From assembly GCA_050743365.1 (NCBI GenBank), contig JBOGFI010000117.1, forward strand, positions 1-27,965: a stretch of 27,965 nucleotides of DNA, in the 5' to 3' direction. The stretch's first letter is position 1, and each line of letters opens with the position of its first letter. The DNA is from JBOGFI01 sp050743365 (GTDB lineage Bacteria > Actinomycetota > Acidimicrobiia > IMCC26256 > JACDBD01). The translations under genes were made by a program, and so were the position numbers. Shown here piece after piece: positions 8,280 to 15,803 of this stretch. The notes beneath the pieces are model-generated. The model was not told where the DNA came from, made no database searches, and worked only from the letters and a program-made list of their open reading frames with translations.

Positions 8280-8891
8280 CTACCGCCAGGCGCGCAGGTC
8301 GGCGAGGGGGACCGGTGGGCGGGGCCGCCCGGTGTATGAGGGGTCGGGGTGCCCGACGAGCACGAGCGCCTGGGGGAGCCAGCCCTCGGGCAGCGCGAGC
8401 GCGTCGCGGGCGTCCTCGGGACAGAAGATCGGCGCCGCGACCCAGCACGACGCCAAGCCGGCGTCGGCGGCGGCGAGCATGAGGTTCTCGACCGCGGCGC
8501 CGAGCGAGAGGAGGGCCATGCCCCACTCAGCCCGACGGCGGGCCTCGTCGGGGTAGCGGTCGAGCCCGTCCCAGGTGAGGCAGGCGAGCACGAGCGCCGG
8601 CGCGCGCTCGAGCTTCCCGTGCGACGACGCGACCAGCTCGTCGACGCGCTCGGGAGCGACACCGTCGCCGAGGAGGTCGCGCCGCCAGCGGTCGCCCATG
8701 CCCCGGGCGAGGGCGGTCTTCCCCTGGGCGCCGTCGATCACCACGAACCGCCACGGCCGCGAGTGGTGTGGCGCGGGAGCGAGGCACGCCGCCTCGACCA
8801 GACGGTCGAGCCGGGCCCGGTCGACGGGCTCGTCGAGGAACGCCCGGATCGACCGCCGCGCCTCCAGGAAGGCGGGGGCCCGAGCCGTCAT
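8280..8891 (-). CDS. Nitroreductase-family flavoprotein, FbiB C-terminal-domain-like
   Basis: A 203-residue FMN-dependent nitroreductase fold: RRSIRAFLDEPVD at the N-terminus, LAPAPHHSRPWRFVVI, the dimer-helix region GMALLSLGAAVENLMLAA, then GLASCWVAAPIFCPE. In mycobacteria the C-terminal half of FbiB is such a domain and reduces dehydro-F420-0 to F420-0, while the N-terminal half is the CofE ligase. Here the gene follows cofE by 16 bases in the same operon, so the same F420 role is likely. The start ATG at 8891 keeps the protein to one domain. The frame is open upstream but only as a shadow of cofE. It could act on another substrate, but its position and length match the FbiB reductase. Confidence 0.85.
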   Translation of the reverse strand: MTARAPAFLEARRSIRAFLDEPVDRARLDRLVEAACLAPAPHHSRPWRFVVIDGAQGKTALARGMGDRWRRDLLGDGVAPERVDELVASSHGKLERAPALVLACLTWDGLDRYPDEARRRAEWGMALLSLGAAVENLMLAAADAGLASCWVAAPIFCPEDARDALALPEGWLPQALVLVGHPDPSYTGRPRPPVPLADLRAWR

Positions 8892-8907
8892 CACGAAGCG
8901 GGACGGC

Positions 8908-9618
8908 TCACCGGAACAGGTCCTCGGACGGGGGCCGGACCAGTTCGCGCGCCGAGCTCTCGCGCTGCCACGCCGGGTCGAGGCCGCGCACGATGGCGAC
9001 GGGCACGCCCGCCGCCTTGCCCATGACCAGCTCGGCTGCTGACGCGATCTCGTCTGCCACCGCCACCTCGGTGACCTGGAGCTCGCGGCCCTGAGCGTCG
9101 CGGCTACCCCGCAGGTCGACGACGGCGGCGAGGCCCGAGACCCCGATGGCCACGTCGGTGAGCCCGTGGCGCCAGGCGCGGCCGAACGTGTCCGACACGA
9201 CCACCGACACCTCGACGCCCAGCCGGGCGCGCACGCCGTCGCGGATGCGCTTGGCCGAGCGATCCGGCTCGACGGGGAGCAGGGCGGCGGAGCCGTCCTC
9301 GACATTCGAGAGGTCGACGCCGGCGTTGGCGCACACGAAGCCGTGGTGCGTCTCGCTGATGACGAGGTCGCCGCGGCGGCGGAGGACCCGCACCGACTCC
9401 GACTCCACCAGCGCCCGGCGAGCGTGAGGGTCGGTCGGGTCGAGCGGCACCAACCTGCCCTCTGCCTTCGACACCACCTTCTGGGTGACGACGAGGCAGT
9501 CGCGGTCGGCCAGCGGCGTGCGCTGGGCACGCGCCGCGGTCGCCACGAGCTCGGCGATGGCGTCGCCCTCACGGACCTCGGGCATCCCCTCGACCGGGAT
9601 GATGTGCAGCTCGGGCAC
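8908..9618 (-). CDS. cofE: Coenzyme F420:L-glutamate ligase
   Basis: A 236-residue enzyme that adds glutamates to F420-0 with GTP, in the cytoplasm. The sequence opens ELHIIPVEGMPEVREGD, the usual CofE N-terminus, and carries VVTQKVVSKAEGR, ETHHGFVCANAGVDLSNV, VVVSDTFGRAWRHGLTDVAIG and LVMGKAAGVPVAIVRGL, all family hallmarks. The GTG at 9618 is chosen because conserved sequence begins two residues later and because it falls 16 bases after the cofD stop. The longer open frame upstream overlaps cofD and has no conserved content. It is a free-standing ligase, unlike mycobacterial FbiB, where it is fused to the reductase encoded next here. Confidence 0.9.
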   Translation of the reverse strand: MPELHIIPVEGMPEVREGDAIAELVATAARAQRTPLADRDCLVVTQKVVSKAEGRLVPLDPTDPHARRALVESESVRVLRRRGDLVISETHHGFVCANAGVDLSNVEDGSAALLPVEPDRSAKRIRDGVRARLGVEVSVVVSDTFGRAWRHGLTDVAIGVSGLAAVVDLRGSRDAQGRELQVTEVAVADEIASAAELVMGKAAGVPVAIVRGLDPAWQRESSARELVRPPSEDLFR

Positions 9619-9634
9619 CCGGGTCAGCGCCGCC

Positions 9635-10576
9635 TCATGCCACCGCGTCGAGTGTGTGGCGGGCGAGTGCCGCGGCCACCCGGGCGTCGCGCATGAGGGT
9701 GTCGGCGACGACCGCCCGCACCCCCAGGCTCTCGAGCTCGGCCACCCGGCCCGAGTCGCGAGCGTCGACCACGAGCGTGGCGCAGAAGTCGCGATAGGCG
9801 CGCGCAACGCCCACGCACGAGACTTCAATGCCGAGCGGGCCCATGAGCCGGTCAGCGGGCCCCTTCACCGGCGCGCCGGCGATGATCGGGCTCACACCCA
9901 CAACGCGGTCGCGCCGGCGAACGAGCCCGTCGCGGACGCCCGGCACAGCCAGGATCGGGCCGATCGAGATCACGGGGTTGCTCGGGCACACGAGCACGGT
10001 GTCCGCCGCGTTGATCGCTTCGAGCACACCAGGAGCGGGCGCCGCCGTATCCCCGCCGACGAACCGGACGCCTACCACCGGCGGCTCGGCGCGGTCCCGG
10101 ACGAACCATTCCTGCATCCGCAGCTCGCGAACGCCCTCCCCACCGGGCAGGCGCGCGTCGATGCGGGTCGTCACCGGGTCGTCGCTCATCGGGAGCAGCC
10201 GCGCCCGGACGTCCCACGCCGCGGCCAGCTCGGCCGTGACCTGCGACAGGGACGCGCCCGCACGCAGCCGCTCGGTGCGGTAGAGGTGGGTCGCGAGGTC
10301 GCGGTCGCCGAGACGGAACCAGGTCGGGGCGCCGAAACGGTCGAGGGCGTCCATGCAGGCGAACGTCTCGCCCGCCAGGCCCCAGCCCGCCTCCGGGTTC
10401 TCGGCGCCCGCGAGCGTGTAGGTGACGCTGTCGAGGTCGGGGCAGACCAGCAGCCCGTGGAACCGGTCGTCGTCGCCCGTGTTCACGACCACCGTCACCT
10501 CGTCGGGGGGCACCACCTGCACGAGGCCGCGCAGGAAACGCGCCGCCCCCACTCCTCCCGCGAGTGCGGTGATCAC
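9635..10576 (-). CDS. cofD: 2-phospho-L-lactate (or phosphoenolpyruvate) transferase of F420 synthesis
   Basis: A 313-residue CofD/FbiA enzyme that joins the 7,8-didemethyl-8-hydroxy-5-deazariboflavin (Fo) core to a phosphate-linked three-carbon acid to make (dehydro-)F420-0. Motifs seen are ALAGGVGAARFLRGL at the N-terminus, VVVNTGDDDRFHGL, CPDLDSVTYTLAG, WFRLGDRDLATHLYR, MSDDPVTTRI and VLVCPSNPVISIGPIL. Length is as expected for the family. The GTG at 10576 begins MITALAGG and has a TACGCT box 7 bases upstream with no Shine-Dalgarno sequence, so it looks leaderless. It heads the cofD-cofE-nitroreductase operon. Fo synthase genes are not in this window. Confidence 0.93.
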   Translation of the reverse strand: MITALAGGVGAARFLRGLVQVVPPDEVTVVVNTGDDDRFHGLLVCPDLDSVTYTLAGAENPEAGWGLAGETFACMDALDRFGAPTWFRLGDRDLATHLYRTERLRAGASLSQVTAELAAAWDVRARLLPMSDDPVTTRIDARLPGGEGVRELRMQEWFVRDRAEPPVVGVRFVGGDTAAPAPGVLEAINAADTVLVCPSNPVISIGPILAVPGVRDGLVRRRDRVVGVSPIIAGAPVKGPADRLMGPLGIEVSCVGVARAYRDFCATLVVDARDSGRVAELESLGVRAVVADTLMRDARVAAALARHTLDAVA

Positions 10577-10583
10577 ATGACGG

Positions 10584-10589
10584 AGCGTA
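10584..10589 (-). promoter_or_regulatory. Predicted -10 box of the cofD operon (leaderless)
   Basis: TACGCT on the minus strand lies 7 bases before the GTG at 10576. It sits between cofD and the large hairpin at 10602-10633 that closes the upstream gene. Confidence 0.45.
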
Positions 10590-10601
10590 ATGGGGCCACA
10601 C

Positions 10602-10633
10602 GCGCCGAGGCCCCCGTGAAGGGGCCTCGGCGC
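10602..10633 (-). terminator. 13-bp perfect hairpin between the helical-protein gene and cofD
   Basis: Bases 10602-10614 pair without mismatch with 10621-10633 around a 6-base loop. It lies 24 bases after the stop of the upstream minus-strand gene and before the cofD -10 box, the usual place for a terminator that insulates the two units. There is no T-tract on the minus strand, so termination would be of the hairpin-only kind or the hairpin may act in mRNA end processing. Confidence 0.5.
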
Positions 10634-10657
10634 AGGGGGGATCGGTTGTGTACGCGC

Positions 10658-11044
10658 TCAGGCGGCGCGGCCCACGAGCTCCCGGGCGCGGGCGGCGCTG
10701 GTCTCGACGGCCTGCCTCACCTGCGAGGGAACGGTCTGGAGCTGCTCGACCAGCGGCTCGACCCGCTCCTTCACGTCGCCCACGATCGGCTCGACCCGCG
10801 CCCGCAGGTCGCTGCCGAGGGTCTCCGCCCTCGTCCGGACGTCCTGGGCCCGCCACTCGAGCGTCGATCGCGCATCCTTGGCCGCGGTCTCGATCGAGGA
10901 GCGCGCCTTCTTGGCCCGCGCCCCGCACTCGGCCCGCGCCTTCTGGCGCTGGACCTGGGACTGCTGGAAGGCGAGGACACCGACACCCACGGTGACGTAG
11001 GCCGCGTCCTGGACCGCTTTCTTGATCTCCATGATGGAGCTCAC
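10658..11044 (-). CDS. Small helical (coiled-coil-like) protein of unknown function
   Basis: About 128 residues from the GTG at 11044 (MSSIMEIKKAV), or 124 from the ATG at 11032. A short N-terminal apolar helix (AYVTVGVGVLAF) is followed by charged, heptad-like helices (KARAECGARAKKARSSIE, RTRAETLGSDLRARVEP, VKERVEPLVEQL) ending ARARELVGRAA. The look is that of phasin-, YtxH- or HbhA-like stress or surface proteins, but I recognise no family. AGGGAG sits just before the GTG and about 13 bases before the ATG, so the GTG is slightly preferred. A good promoter and a leader hairpin lie upstream. It is monocistronic and divergent from the giant glycosyltransferase. Confidence 0.72.
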   Translation of the reverse strand: MSSIMEIKKAVQDAAYVTVGVGVLAFQQSQVQRQKARAECGARAKKARSSIETAAKDARSTLEWRAQDVRTRAETLGSDLRARVEPIVGDVKERVEPLVEQLQTVPSQVRQAVETSAARARELVGRAA

Positions 11045-11060
11045 TCTCCCTCTGGGCTTG

Positions 11061-11082
11061 CGAACGGGAGCGTCCCCGTTCG
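11061..11082 (-). promoter_or_regulatory. Leader hairpin of the helical-protein gene
   Basis: CGAACGGG and CCCGTTCG form a perfect 8-bp stem around a 6-base loop. It lies in the roughly 55-base untranslated leader, between the predicted transcription start near 11099 and the start codon region at 11044. It could stabilise the message or influence ribosome access. Confidence 0.45.
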
Positions 11083-11105
11083 GGACTCCCCGTCTGTTGC
11101 TTACC

Positions 11106-11134
11106 ACCGTACCCCTTTCGATAAACATTTGCAA
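11106..11134 (-). promoter_or_regulatory. Sigma-70-type promoter of the helical-protein gene
   Basis: On the minus strand TTGCAA (11129-11134) and TACGGT (11106-11111) are separated by exactly 17 bases. It is one of only two promoters in this window with a recognisable -35 box at ideal spacing. Predicted start is near 11099. Confidence 0.6.
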
Positions 11135-11138
11135 GCAC

Positions 11139-11156
11139 TCGTGACCACGGTCACGA
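11139..11156. promoter_or_regulatory. 18-bp palindrome, candidate operator between divergent promoters
   Basis: TCGTGACC-AC-GGTCACGA has 8-bp arms with a 2-base centre. It lies just upstream of the -35 box of the minus-strand helical-protein promoter and over the -35 region expected for the plus-strand glycosyltransferase promoter. Such symmetry is typical of sites for dimeric regulators. No regulator gene is present in the window. Confidence 0.5.
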
Positions 11157-11169
11157 ACATGCCCGTTGG

Positions 11170-11175
11170 TAAGTT
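11170..11175 (+). promoter_or_regulatory. Predicted -10 box of the giant glycosyltransferase gene (leaderless)
   Basis: TAAGTT is 8 bases before the ATG at 11184. No -35 match and no Shine-Dalgarno sequence are seen. The palindrome at 11139-11156 covers the -35 position. Confidence 0.45.
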
Positions 11176-11183
11176 GGGCCCGG

Positions 11184-14100
11184 ATGGCAACGGCGGAACC
11201 GCCCGAGCGGGAGGCGCTCCCCGAGCCCGAGCCGGAGGCTGCCGCTCCCCCCGCCGTGATGGCGGTCGTCGTGACCCGGAACCCCGGGCCGTGGCTGGAG
11301 CAGACCCTCGACTCGCTCTCCGGGCAGGATTACCCGCGCCTCACGGTGCTGGTGGTCGACGCCGGCTCGGAGGCCGACCCCACGCCCCGGGTGACCGCCG
11401 TCCTCCCGGGGGCATTCGTGCGCCGGGCCCCTGGGAGGGCGGGGTTCGGCGGCGCCGCCAACGAGGCGCTGGGCGCCCTCGACGCCGCCACCTTCCTCCT
11501 CGCGTGCCACGACGACGTCGTGCTCGACCCGACGGCGCTCCGGCTCCTGGTGGAAGAGGCCTACCGCTCGAACGCCGGCATCGTGGGCCCCAAGCTGGTG
11601 GAGGCCGACAACCCGCAGGTCCTCCTCGAGGTCGGTCGCTCGATCGACCGCTACGGCGCGCCCCACACCGGCATCGAGCCGGGCGAGCTCGACCAGGAGC
11701 AGCACGACGGCGTGCGCGACGTCTTCTACGTCTCGGGCGCCGCGATGCTCGTGCGGGCCGACCTGTTCCGAGAGCTCGGCGGGTTCGACCCGGCCACGTT
11801 CCCGGGAGCCGAGGATCTCGACCTCTGCTGGCGCGCCCGTCTGGCTGGTGCGCGGGTGCTCGTCGCCCCCGACGCCCGCGTCCGCCACCGCCAGGCGGCC
11901 GACGAGCGTGGAAAGGCCGACCGCCCCGACGCTCGCTCGATGGCCCGCAGCCGCGTGCGCACCCTCCTGACGTCGTACTCGCTCTGGACGCTGGTGCGGG
12001 TGGTGCCGATCGGCCTGGTGCTGGCGCTCGGTGAGGCGGTGGTGGCGGTGCTCACCCGGCAGCGGGGCCGGGCGCGCGCCGCGCTCGGCGCGTGGTGGTG
12101 GAACGCCCGCCATCTCGGCGACGTCCGGCGGAGCCGGAGACGCGCGCAGGCGCTGCGCCGGATCCAGGACGGCGAGCTTCGCGAGCTCCAGGTGCGTGGG
12201 AGCACGCAGATCCGCTCCTATCTCTCCCAGCACCTCCACGCCGAGGAGCGGCTGCGGTCGCTGAGCGAGGCCGGTCGCAGCGCCGTCGACGCCGCGTCCG
12301 CCGGCACCCGGCAGCCCATCGCGATCGCGACCATCCTCGTGGTGCTCCTGTTCCTCCTGGGCTCGCGCGACCTCGTGCTCGGGCGCGTCCCCGCGGTCGG
12401 CACCCTGGCCCGCTGGCCCGGTGTGTTCGAGCTCCTCGAGGCCTACGCGTCGGGCTGGCGGTACACCGGGATGGGGTCGCCGGCGGCCGCCCCGCCCGCG
12501 TTCGCGTTCATGGCGGCACTCGGAGCGCCGCTGCTGGGTGCGGTGGGACTCGCCCGCACCCTCGTCGTCGTCGGCGCTCTCCCGCTCGGTGCGGCGGGCG
12601 CGTACCGGCTGGCCCGAGCGCGAGTCGGCTCAGCCAGCCCGGCGGTGGTCGCCGGGCTCGTGTACGCCGTCAACCCCGTGCCCCGGAACGCCCTGGCGGG
12701 CGGCCGGCTCGGTCCGCTCGTGCTCTACGCGCTGGCGCCGTTCCTCCTCGCTACCGCCGTACGGGTAGCGGAAGCTACCGGCCGGGTGCCGTCGCGCCCG
12801 CGTCTCCTCGTCGGGCTCGTCGTTCTCACCACGGTCGCGACCGCGTTCTTCCCGCCCGCCCCGTTGTGGCTGCTTGCGGCGACCGTCGCCGTGCTCCTGG
12901 CCGCCCCCTTCGTCGGCGGGGCGGGAATCGGCGCCCGCATGCTCGGCGCGGCGGTGCTCGCCACGCTCGGCGCGCTCGTGCTCCTGCTGCCGTGGCCGCT
13001 TGGATTCTTCGGGGCCGACGCGGCCGGGCTCGGCTTCGCCTTCCGGCCCCGGGTCGGGCTCGGCGACGTGCTGCGGTTCCACACCGGCCCGAGCGGCGCC
13101 GGCTGGACCGGGGTCGGCTTGCTCGCCGCCGCCGCGCTCTCGCTCGTGATCGCGACCGGGGCCCGACTGGCGTGGGCGGGCCGGGCGTGGATGCTGGCGC
13201 TCGTCGGGTTTGCGCTCGTATGGGCCCCTGCTCGGTGGGCGCCCGACGTGTCGGTGCCCGCACCCGAAGCCGGGCTCTCGCTGGCGGCGCTCGGGCTCGC
13301 GCTCGCGACGGGGTTGGGGGCGGCCGCGCTGCTCGAGGGTGACCTACGCCGGTTCCGGTTCGGGTGGCGCCAACCCATCGTTGCGCTGGCCGGCGTCGCG
13401 GTGCTGTTGCCGGCGCTGGGCTTCGCGGCCGACTCGATCGACGGCCGCTGGCACTCACCCGGTGGCGACTGGGACCGGGCACTGGGGTTCCTGCGTGACC
13501 AGCGCGGCGAGGGTGGCTTCCGGGTGCTCTGGGTCGGTGACCCGGCGGTGCTTCCCCTCGACCCGATGGTCCTGGCGCGCGACGGCATCGGGTACGTGCT
13601 CACGCGCAACGGCCCCGGTGACGGCCGCGAGCTGTGGCGCGCGCCGCAGCGACGCGCCGACCGTGTCGTCGGGGAGGCGGTCGAGCTCGCGGTCGACGGT
13701 CGCAGCAGCCGGCTCGGGCATCTCGTGGCCCCCATGGGCGTGCGCTACATCGCCGTGCCCGACCGGCCGGGCCCGAAGGCCGGCGCCTCGTTCCCCGCGC
13801 CGGCGGGACTTGCGACCGCGGTCGACGACCAGACCGACCTGGCGCGGCTCGGGACCGAGCCCGGGATCGCGCTCTACGAGAACCAGGCATGGGCGCCGAC
13901 GCGGTCGGTGGTCGACGAGGAGGAGCGGTTGCGCGTCGACTCGAAGGACCCGCTGCGCGCCGCGCTGCGAGCCGAGCTGGCCGCCGCCGACGCGATCACG
14001 GGCCCGCTCCGTGACTCGTCCCCGGCGGGGCCCGGGACGGTGCTCTGGAGCGAGGCCTACGACGGGCACTGGGAGGCGCGTGCCGCGGACCGCGACCTTG

Positions 14101-14303
14101 CGCACGTCCGGCCTTTCGGCGTGACCAACGGGTACGTGCTGCCCGAGCGGGCGCCCGTCTCGATCAGCTACGGCGGGCAGCCCGCCCGGTACGGCGTCCT
14201 CGCCCTCCAAGGCGCGCTCTGGGTCGGGCTCGCGGCGTTGTGGTGGCGGACGGGCCCGCGCCGCGAGAACGGACGCCACCGTCGCCGGGCGGTCACAGGA
14301 TGA
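11184..14303 (+). CDS. Giant GT2 glycosyltransferase with polytopic membrane domain
   Basis: A 1039-residue fusion. Residues about 24-250 form a GT-A domain: VMAVVVTRNPGPWLEQTL, VVDAGS (57-62), GFGGAANEAL, CHDDVVLD (the metal-binding Asp pair, 110-111) and VSGAAMLVRADLF...EDLDLCWRAR. After a hydrophobic stretch near 270-290 and a charged linker, a membrane domain starts near residue 378 (IATILVVLLFLLGSRDLVLG) and continues through many Ala/Leu/Val segments to about 760. A soluble, probably external domain follows, then a last membrane segment near the C-terminus. Actinobacterial relatives of this layout are thought to build wall arabinan or other envelope glycans, but the donor is unknown. 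A TTG at 11166 is possible, but the TAAGTT box favours the ATG at 11184. Its stop overlaps the next start (ATGA), coupling it to the DUF5719-like gene. Confidence 0.87.
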   Translation: MATAEPPEREALPEPEPEAAAPPAVMAVVVTRNPGPWLEQTLDSLSGQDYPRLTVLVVDAGSEADPTPRVTAVLPGAFVRRAPGRAGFGGAANEALGALDAATFLLACHDDVVLDPTALRLLVEEAYRSNAGIVGPKLVEADNPQVLLEVGRSIDRYGAPHTGIEPGELDQEQHDGVRDVFYVSGAAMLVRADLFRELGGFDPATFPGAEDLDLCWRARLAGARVLVAPDARVRHRQAADERGKADRPDARSMARSRVRTLLTSYSLWTLVRVVPIGLVLALGEAVVAVLTRQRGRARAALGAWWWNARHLGDVRRSRRRAQALRRIQDGELRELQVRGSTQIRSYLSQHLHAEERLRSLSEAGRSAVDAASAGTRQPIAIATILVVLLFLLGSRDLVLGRVPAVGTLARWPGVFELLEAYASGWRYTGMGSPAAAPPAFAFMAALGAPLLGAVGLARTLVVVGALPLGAAGAYRLARARVGSASPAVVAGLVYAVNPVPRNALAGGRLGPLVLYALAPFLLATAVRVAEATGRVPSRPRLLVGLVVLTTVATAFFPPAPLWLLAATVAVLLAAPFVGGAGIGARMLGAAVLATLGALVLLLPWPLGFFGADAAGLGFAFRPRVGLGDVLRFHTGPSGAGWTGVGLLAAAALSLVIATGARLAWAGRAWMLALVGFALVWAPARWAPDVSVPAPEAGLSLAALGLALATGLGAAALLEGDLRRFRFGWRQPIVALAGVAVLLPALGFAADSIDGRWHSPGGDWDRALGFLRDQRGEGGFRVLWVGDPAVLPLDPMVLARDGIGYVLTRNGPGDGRELWRAPQRRADRVVGEAVELAVDGRSSRLGHLVAPMGVRYIAVPDRPGPKAGASFPAPAGLATAVDDQTDLARLGTEPGIALYENQAWAPTRSVVDEEERLRVDSKDPLRAALRAELAAADAITGPLRDSSPAGPGTVLWSEAYDGHWEARAADRDLAHVRPFGVTNGYVLPERAPVSISYGGQPARYGVLALQGALWVGLAALWWRTGPRRENGRHRRRAVTG

Positions 14304-15772
14304 GACAGCCTCGCCGGCGGGGGGCGTCGGTCGCCGTCCCGCGGGTGCCGATCGTGGTCGCGGTGGTCGCGATCGTGGTTGCCGCCGCGGTCCTCGACCG
14401 CGGCGCGCCCGAGCGCGGGAGGGCGAGCCCGGCCCGGCCGGTGGCCGCCCTGGGTCCCACCGTTCCCGACGCGGACGCGGTGTCGGTCACCTGGTACTGC
14501 GCCGAGGGCACCGCCGCGCCCGAGGGGCGCGCCGACGAGACGATCATCGTCGCGAACCTCGGGGCGGACGACGCCGAGGCGGAGGTCACGGTGCTGGCCG
14601 GGGACGACGAGCAGCCGCCCCGCCGCCGGTTGGAGGTCCCGGCCCACGCCCAAGCCGAGTTGCGCGTCGCCGACGTGGTCGACGCGCCCGAACGGCTCGA
14701 GGTGACCGGCGCCGTCGTCGGCCCCGGGGTCATGGTGGAGGTGTTCGGCGGACGGGCGGTGGTGGAGCACTCGATCACGCGTGACGACGACCTCGCGGTG
14801 GGCCCCTGTGCCCGGCAGCCGTCACGCGAGTGGTTCTTCGGCGGTGGTACCACCGTGCGGGGCGCGGAGCAGGTGCTGGCGCTGTTCAACCCGTTCGCCA
14901 CCGACGCCATCGTCGACGTCACGTTCCTCACCGAAGCCGGCGTGCAGAGCCCCGAGGGCGTGCAGGCGCTGGTCGTGCCGCAACGCTCGAGGGTGGCCGT
15001 GCTCGTGCACGACCAGGTGCGGCGTCAGGAGCAGGTGGCGACGGCGGTGCGGGCGCGCACGGGACGCGTCGTCGCCGAGCAGTCGCTCGCCTTCGACGGG
15101 AGCGAGGGCACCCGCGGCCTCGCGCTCTCGCTCGGCACGACCGCGCCGTCGAGGGCGTGGTCGCTGCCGTTCGGCTCCGTCGTCGAGGGCCGGACGCACA
15201 CGGCCACCGTGGCGAACTTCGACGAACGCAGCACCGAGGTGGAGGTCGGGACCCTGCTCGATGGCAACGACACGCTGACGCCCGAGACGGTGCCCGTGCC
15301 GGGACGCTCCGTCGTGACGGTCGATGTCGGCGCGCTGGTCCCGAACGACACGGAGTTCGCGGTCGAGGTGCGGGCGATCGGCGCCGAGCCCGTCGTCGTC
15401 GAGGAGCTCACCACGTCGCTGGCCGCGTCCGAGGGCGGAGCGGCCCTGGAGTCCGGCGTTCGCGCCCCGGCCCGGCGATGGGCGTTCGCGGGCCTCGACG
15501 ACGCCGACGCCGACGCCCTTGTCTCGGTCCTCAATCCGGGCCGCCGGCGCGTCGGCGTCGAGCTCCTCACCGTCGACGACCTCGACGCCGACTCGTCCGC
15601 GGCCGATCGGTCGCTTGACCCGGGTGAGCGCACGACGTTCACCCTCTCGGAGCTGGGGATCGACCCCGACGACGTGCTGCTGGTCGACGCCACCGGCGAC
15701 GTGGTCGCGGAGCGAGTGCTCTCGACGTCCACCGGGCGATCCGTCGACACCGGCATTCCGGACCGCTCCTGA
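14300..15772 (+). CDS. DUF5719-like exported beta-rich protein, partner of the giant glycosyltransferase
   Basis: A 490-residue protein with one N-terminal membrane segment (about residues 15-34, VPIVVAVVAIVVAAAVL) and a long outside domain of repeated beta-strand units. The phrases TIIVANLGADDAEAEVTV, LALFNPFATDAIVDVTFL, TATVANFDERSTEVEV and LVSVLNPGRRRVGVELL occur at roughly regular intervals, giving at least four related blocks. Proteins with this layout (DUF5719) commonly follow a giant GT2/membrane protein in actinobacteria, so it probably works with it at the cell surface. No catalytic motif is visible and the function is unknown. The ATG at 14300 overlaps the upstream stop by ATGA. The family assignment is from memory of the pattern and synteny. 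Confidence 0.8.
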   Translation: MRQPRRRGASVAVPRVPIVVAVVAIVVAAAVLDRGAPERGRASPARPVAALGPTVPDADAVSVTWYCAEGTAAPEGRADETIIVANLGADDAEAEVTVLAGDDEQPPRRRLEVPAHAQAELRVADVVDAPERLEVTGAVVGPGVMVEVFGGRAVVEHSITRDDDLAVGPCARQPSREWFFGGGTTVRGAEQVLALFNPFATDAIVDVTFLTEAGVQSPEGVQALVVPQRSRVAVLVHDQVRRQEQVATAVRARTGRVVAEQSLAFDGSEGTRGLALSLGTTAPSRAWSLPFGSVVEGRTHTATVANFDERSTEVEVGTLLDGNDTLTPETVPVPGRSVVTVDVGALVPNDTEFAVEVRAIGAEPVVVEELTTSLAASEGGAALESGVRAPARRWAFAGLDDADADALVSVLNPGRRRVGVELLTVDDLDADSSAADRSLDPGERTTFTLSELGIDPDDVLLVDATGDVVAERVLSTSTGRSVDTGIPDRS

Positions 15773-15790
15773 TCTCTCGTGGTGCCTCGC

Positions 15791-15796
15791 TACCCT
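15791..15796 (+). promoter_or_regulatory. Predicted -10 box of the thioredoxin-like gene (leaderless)
   Basis: TACCCT is 7 bases before the GTG at 15804. It lies in the 31-base gap after the DUF5719-like gene, with no Shine-Dalgarno sequence. Confidence 0.45.
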
Positions 15797-15803
15797 CGCC
15801 GCG

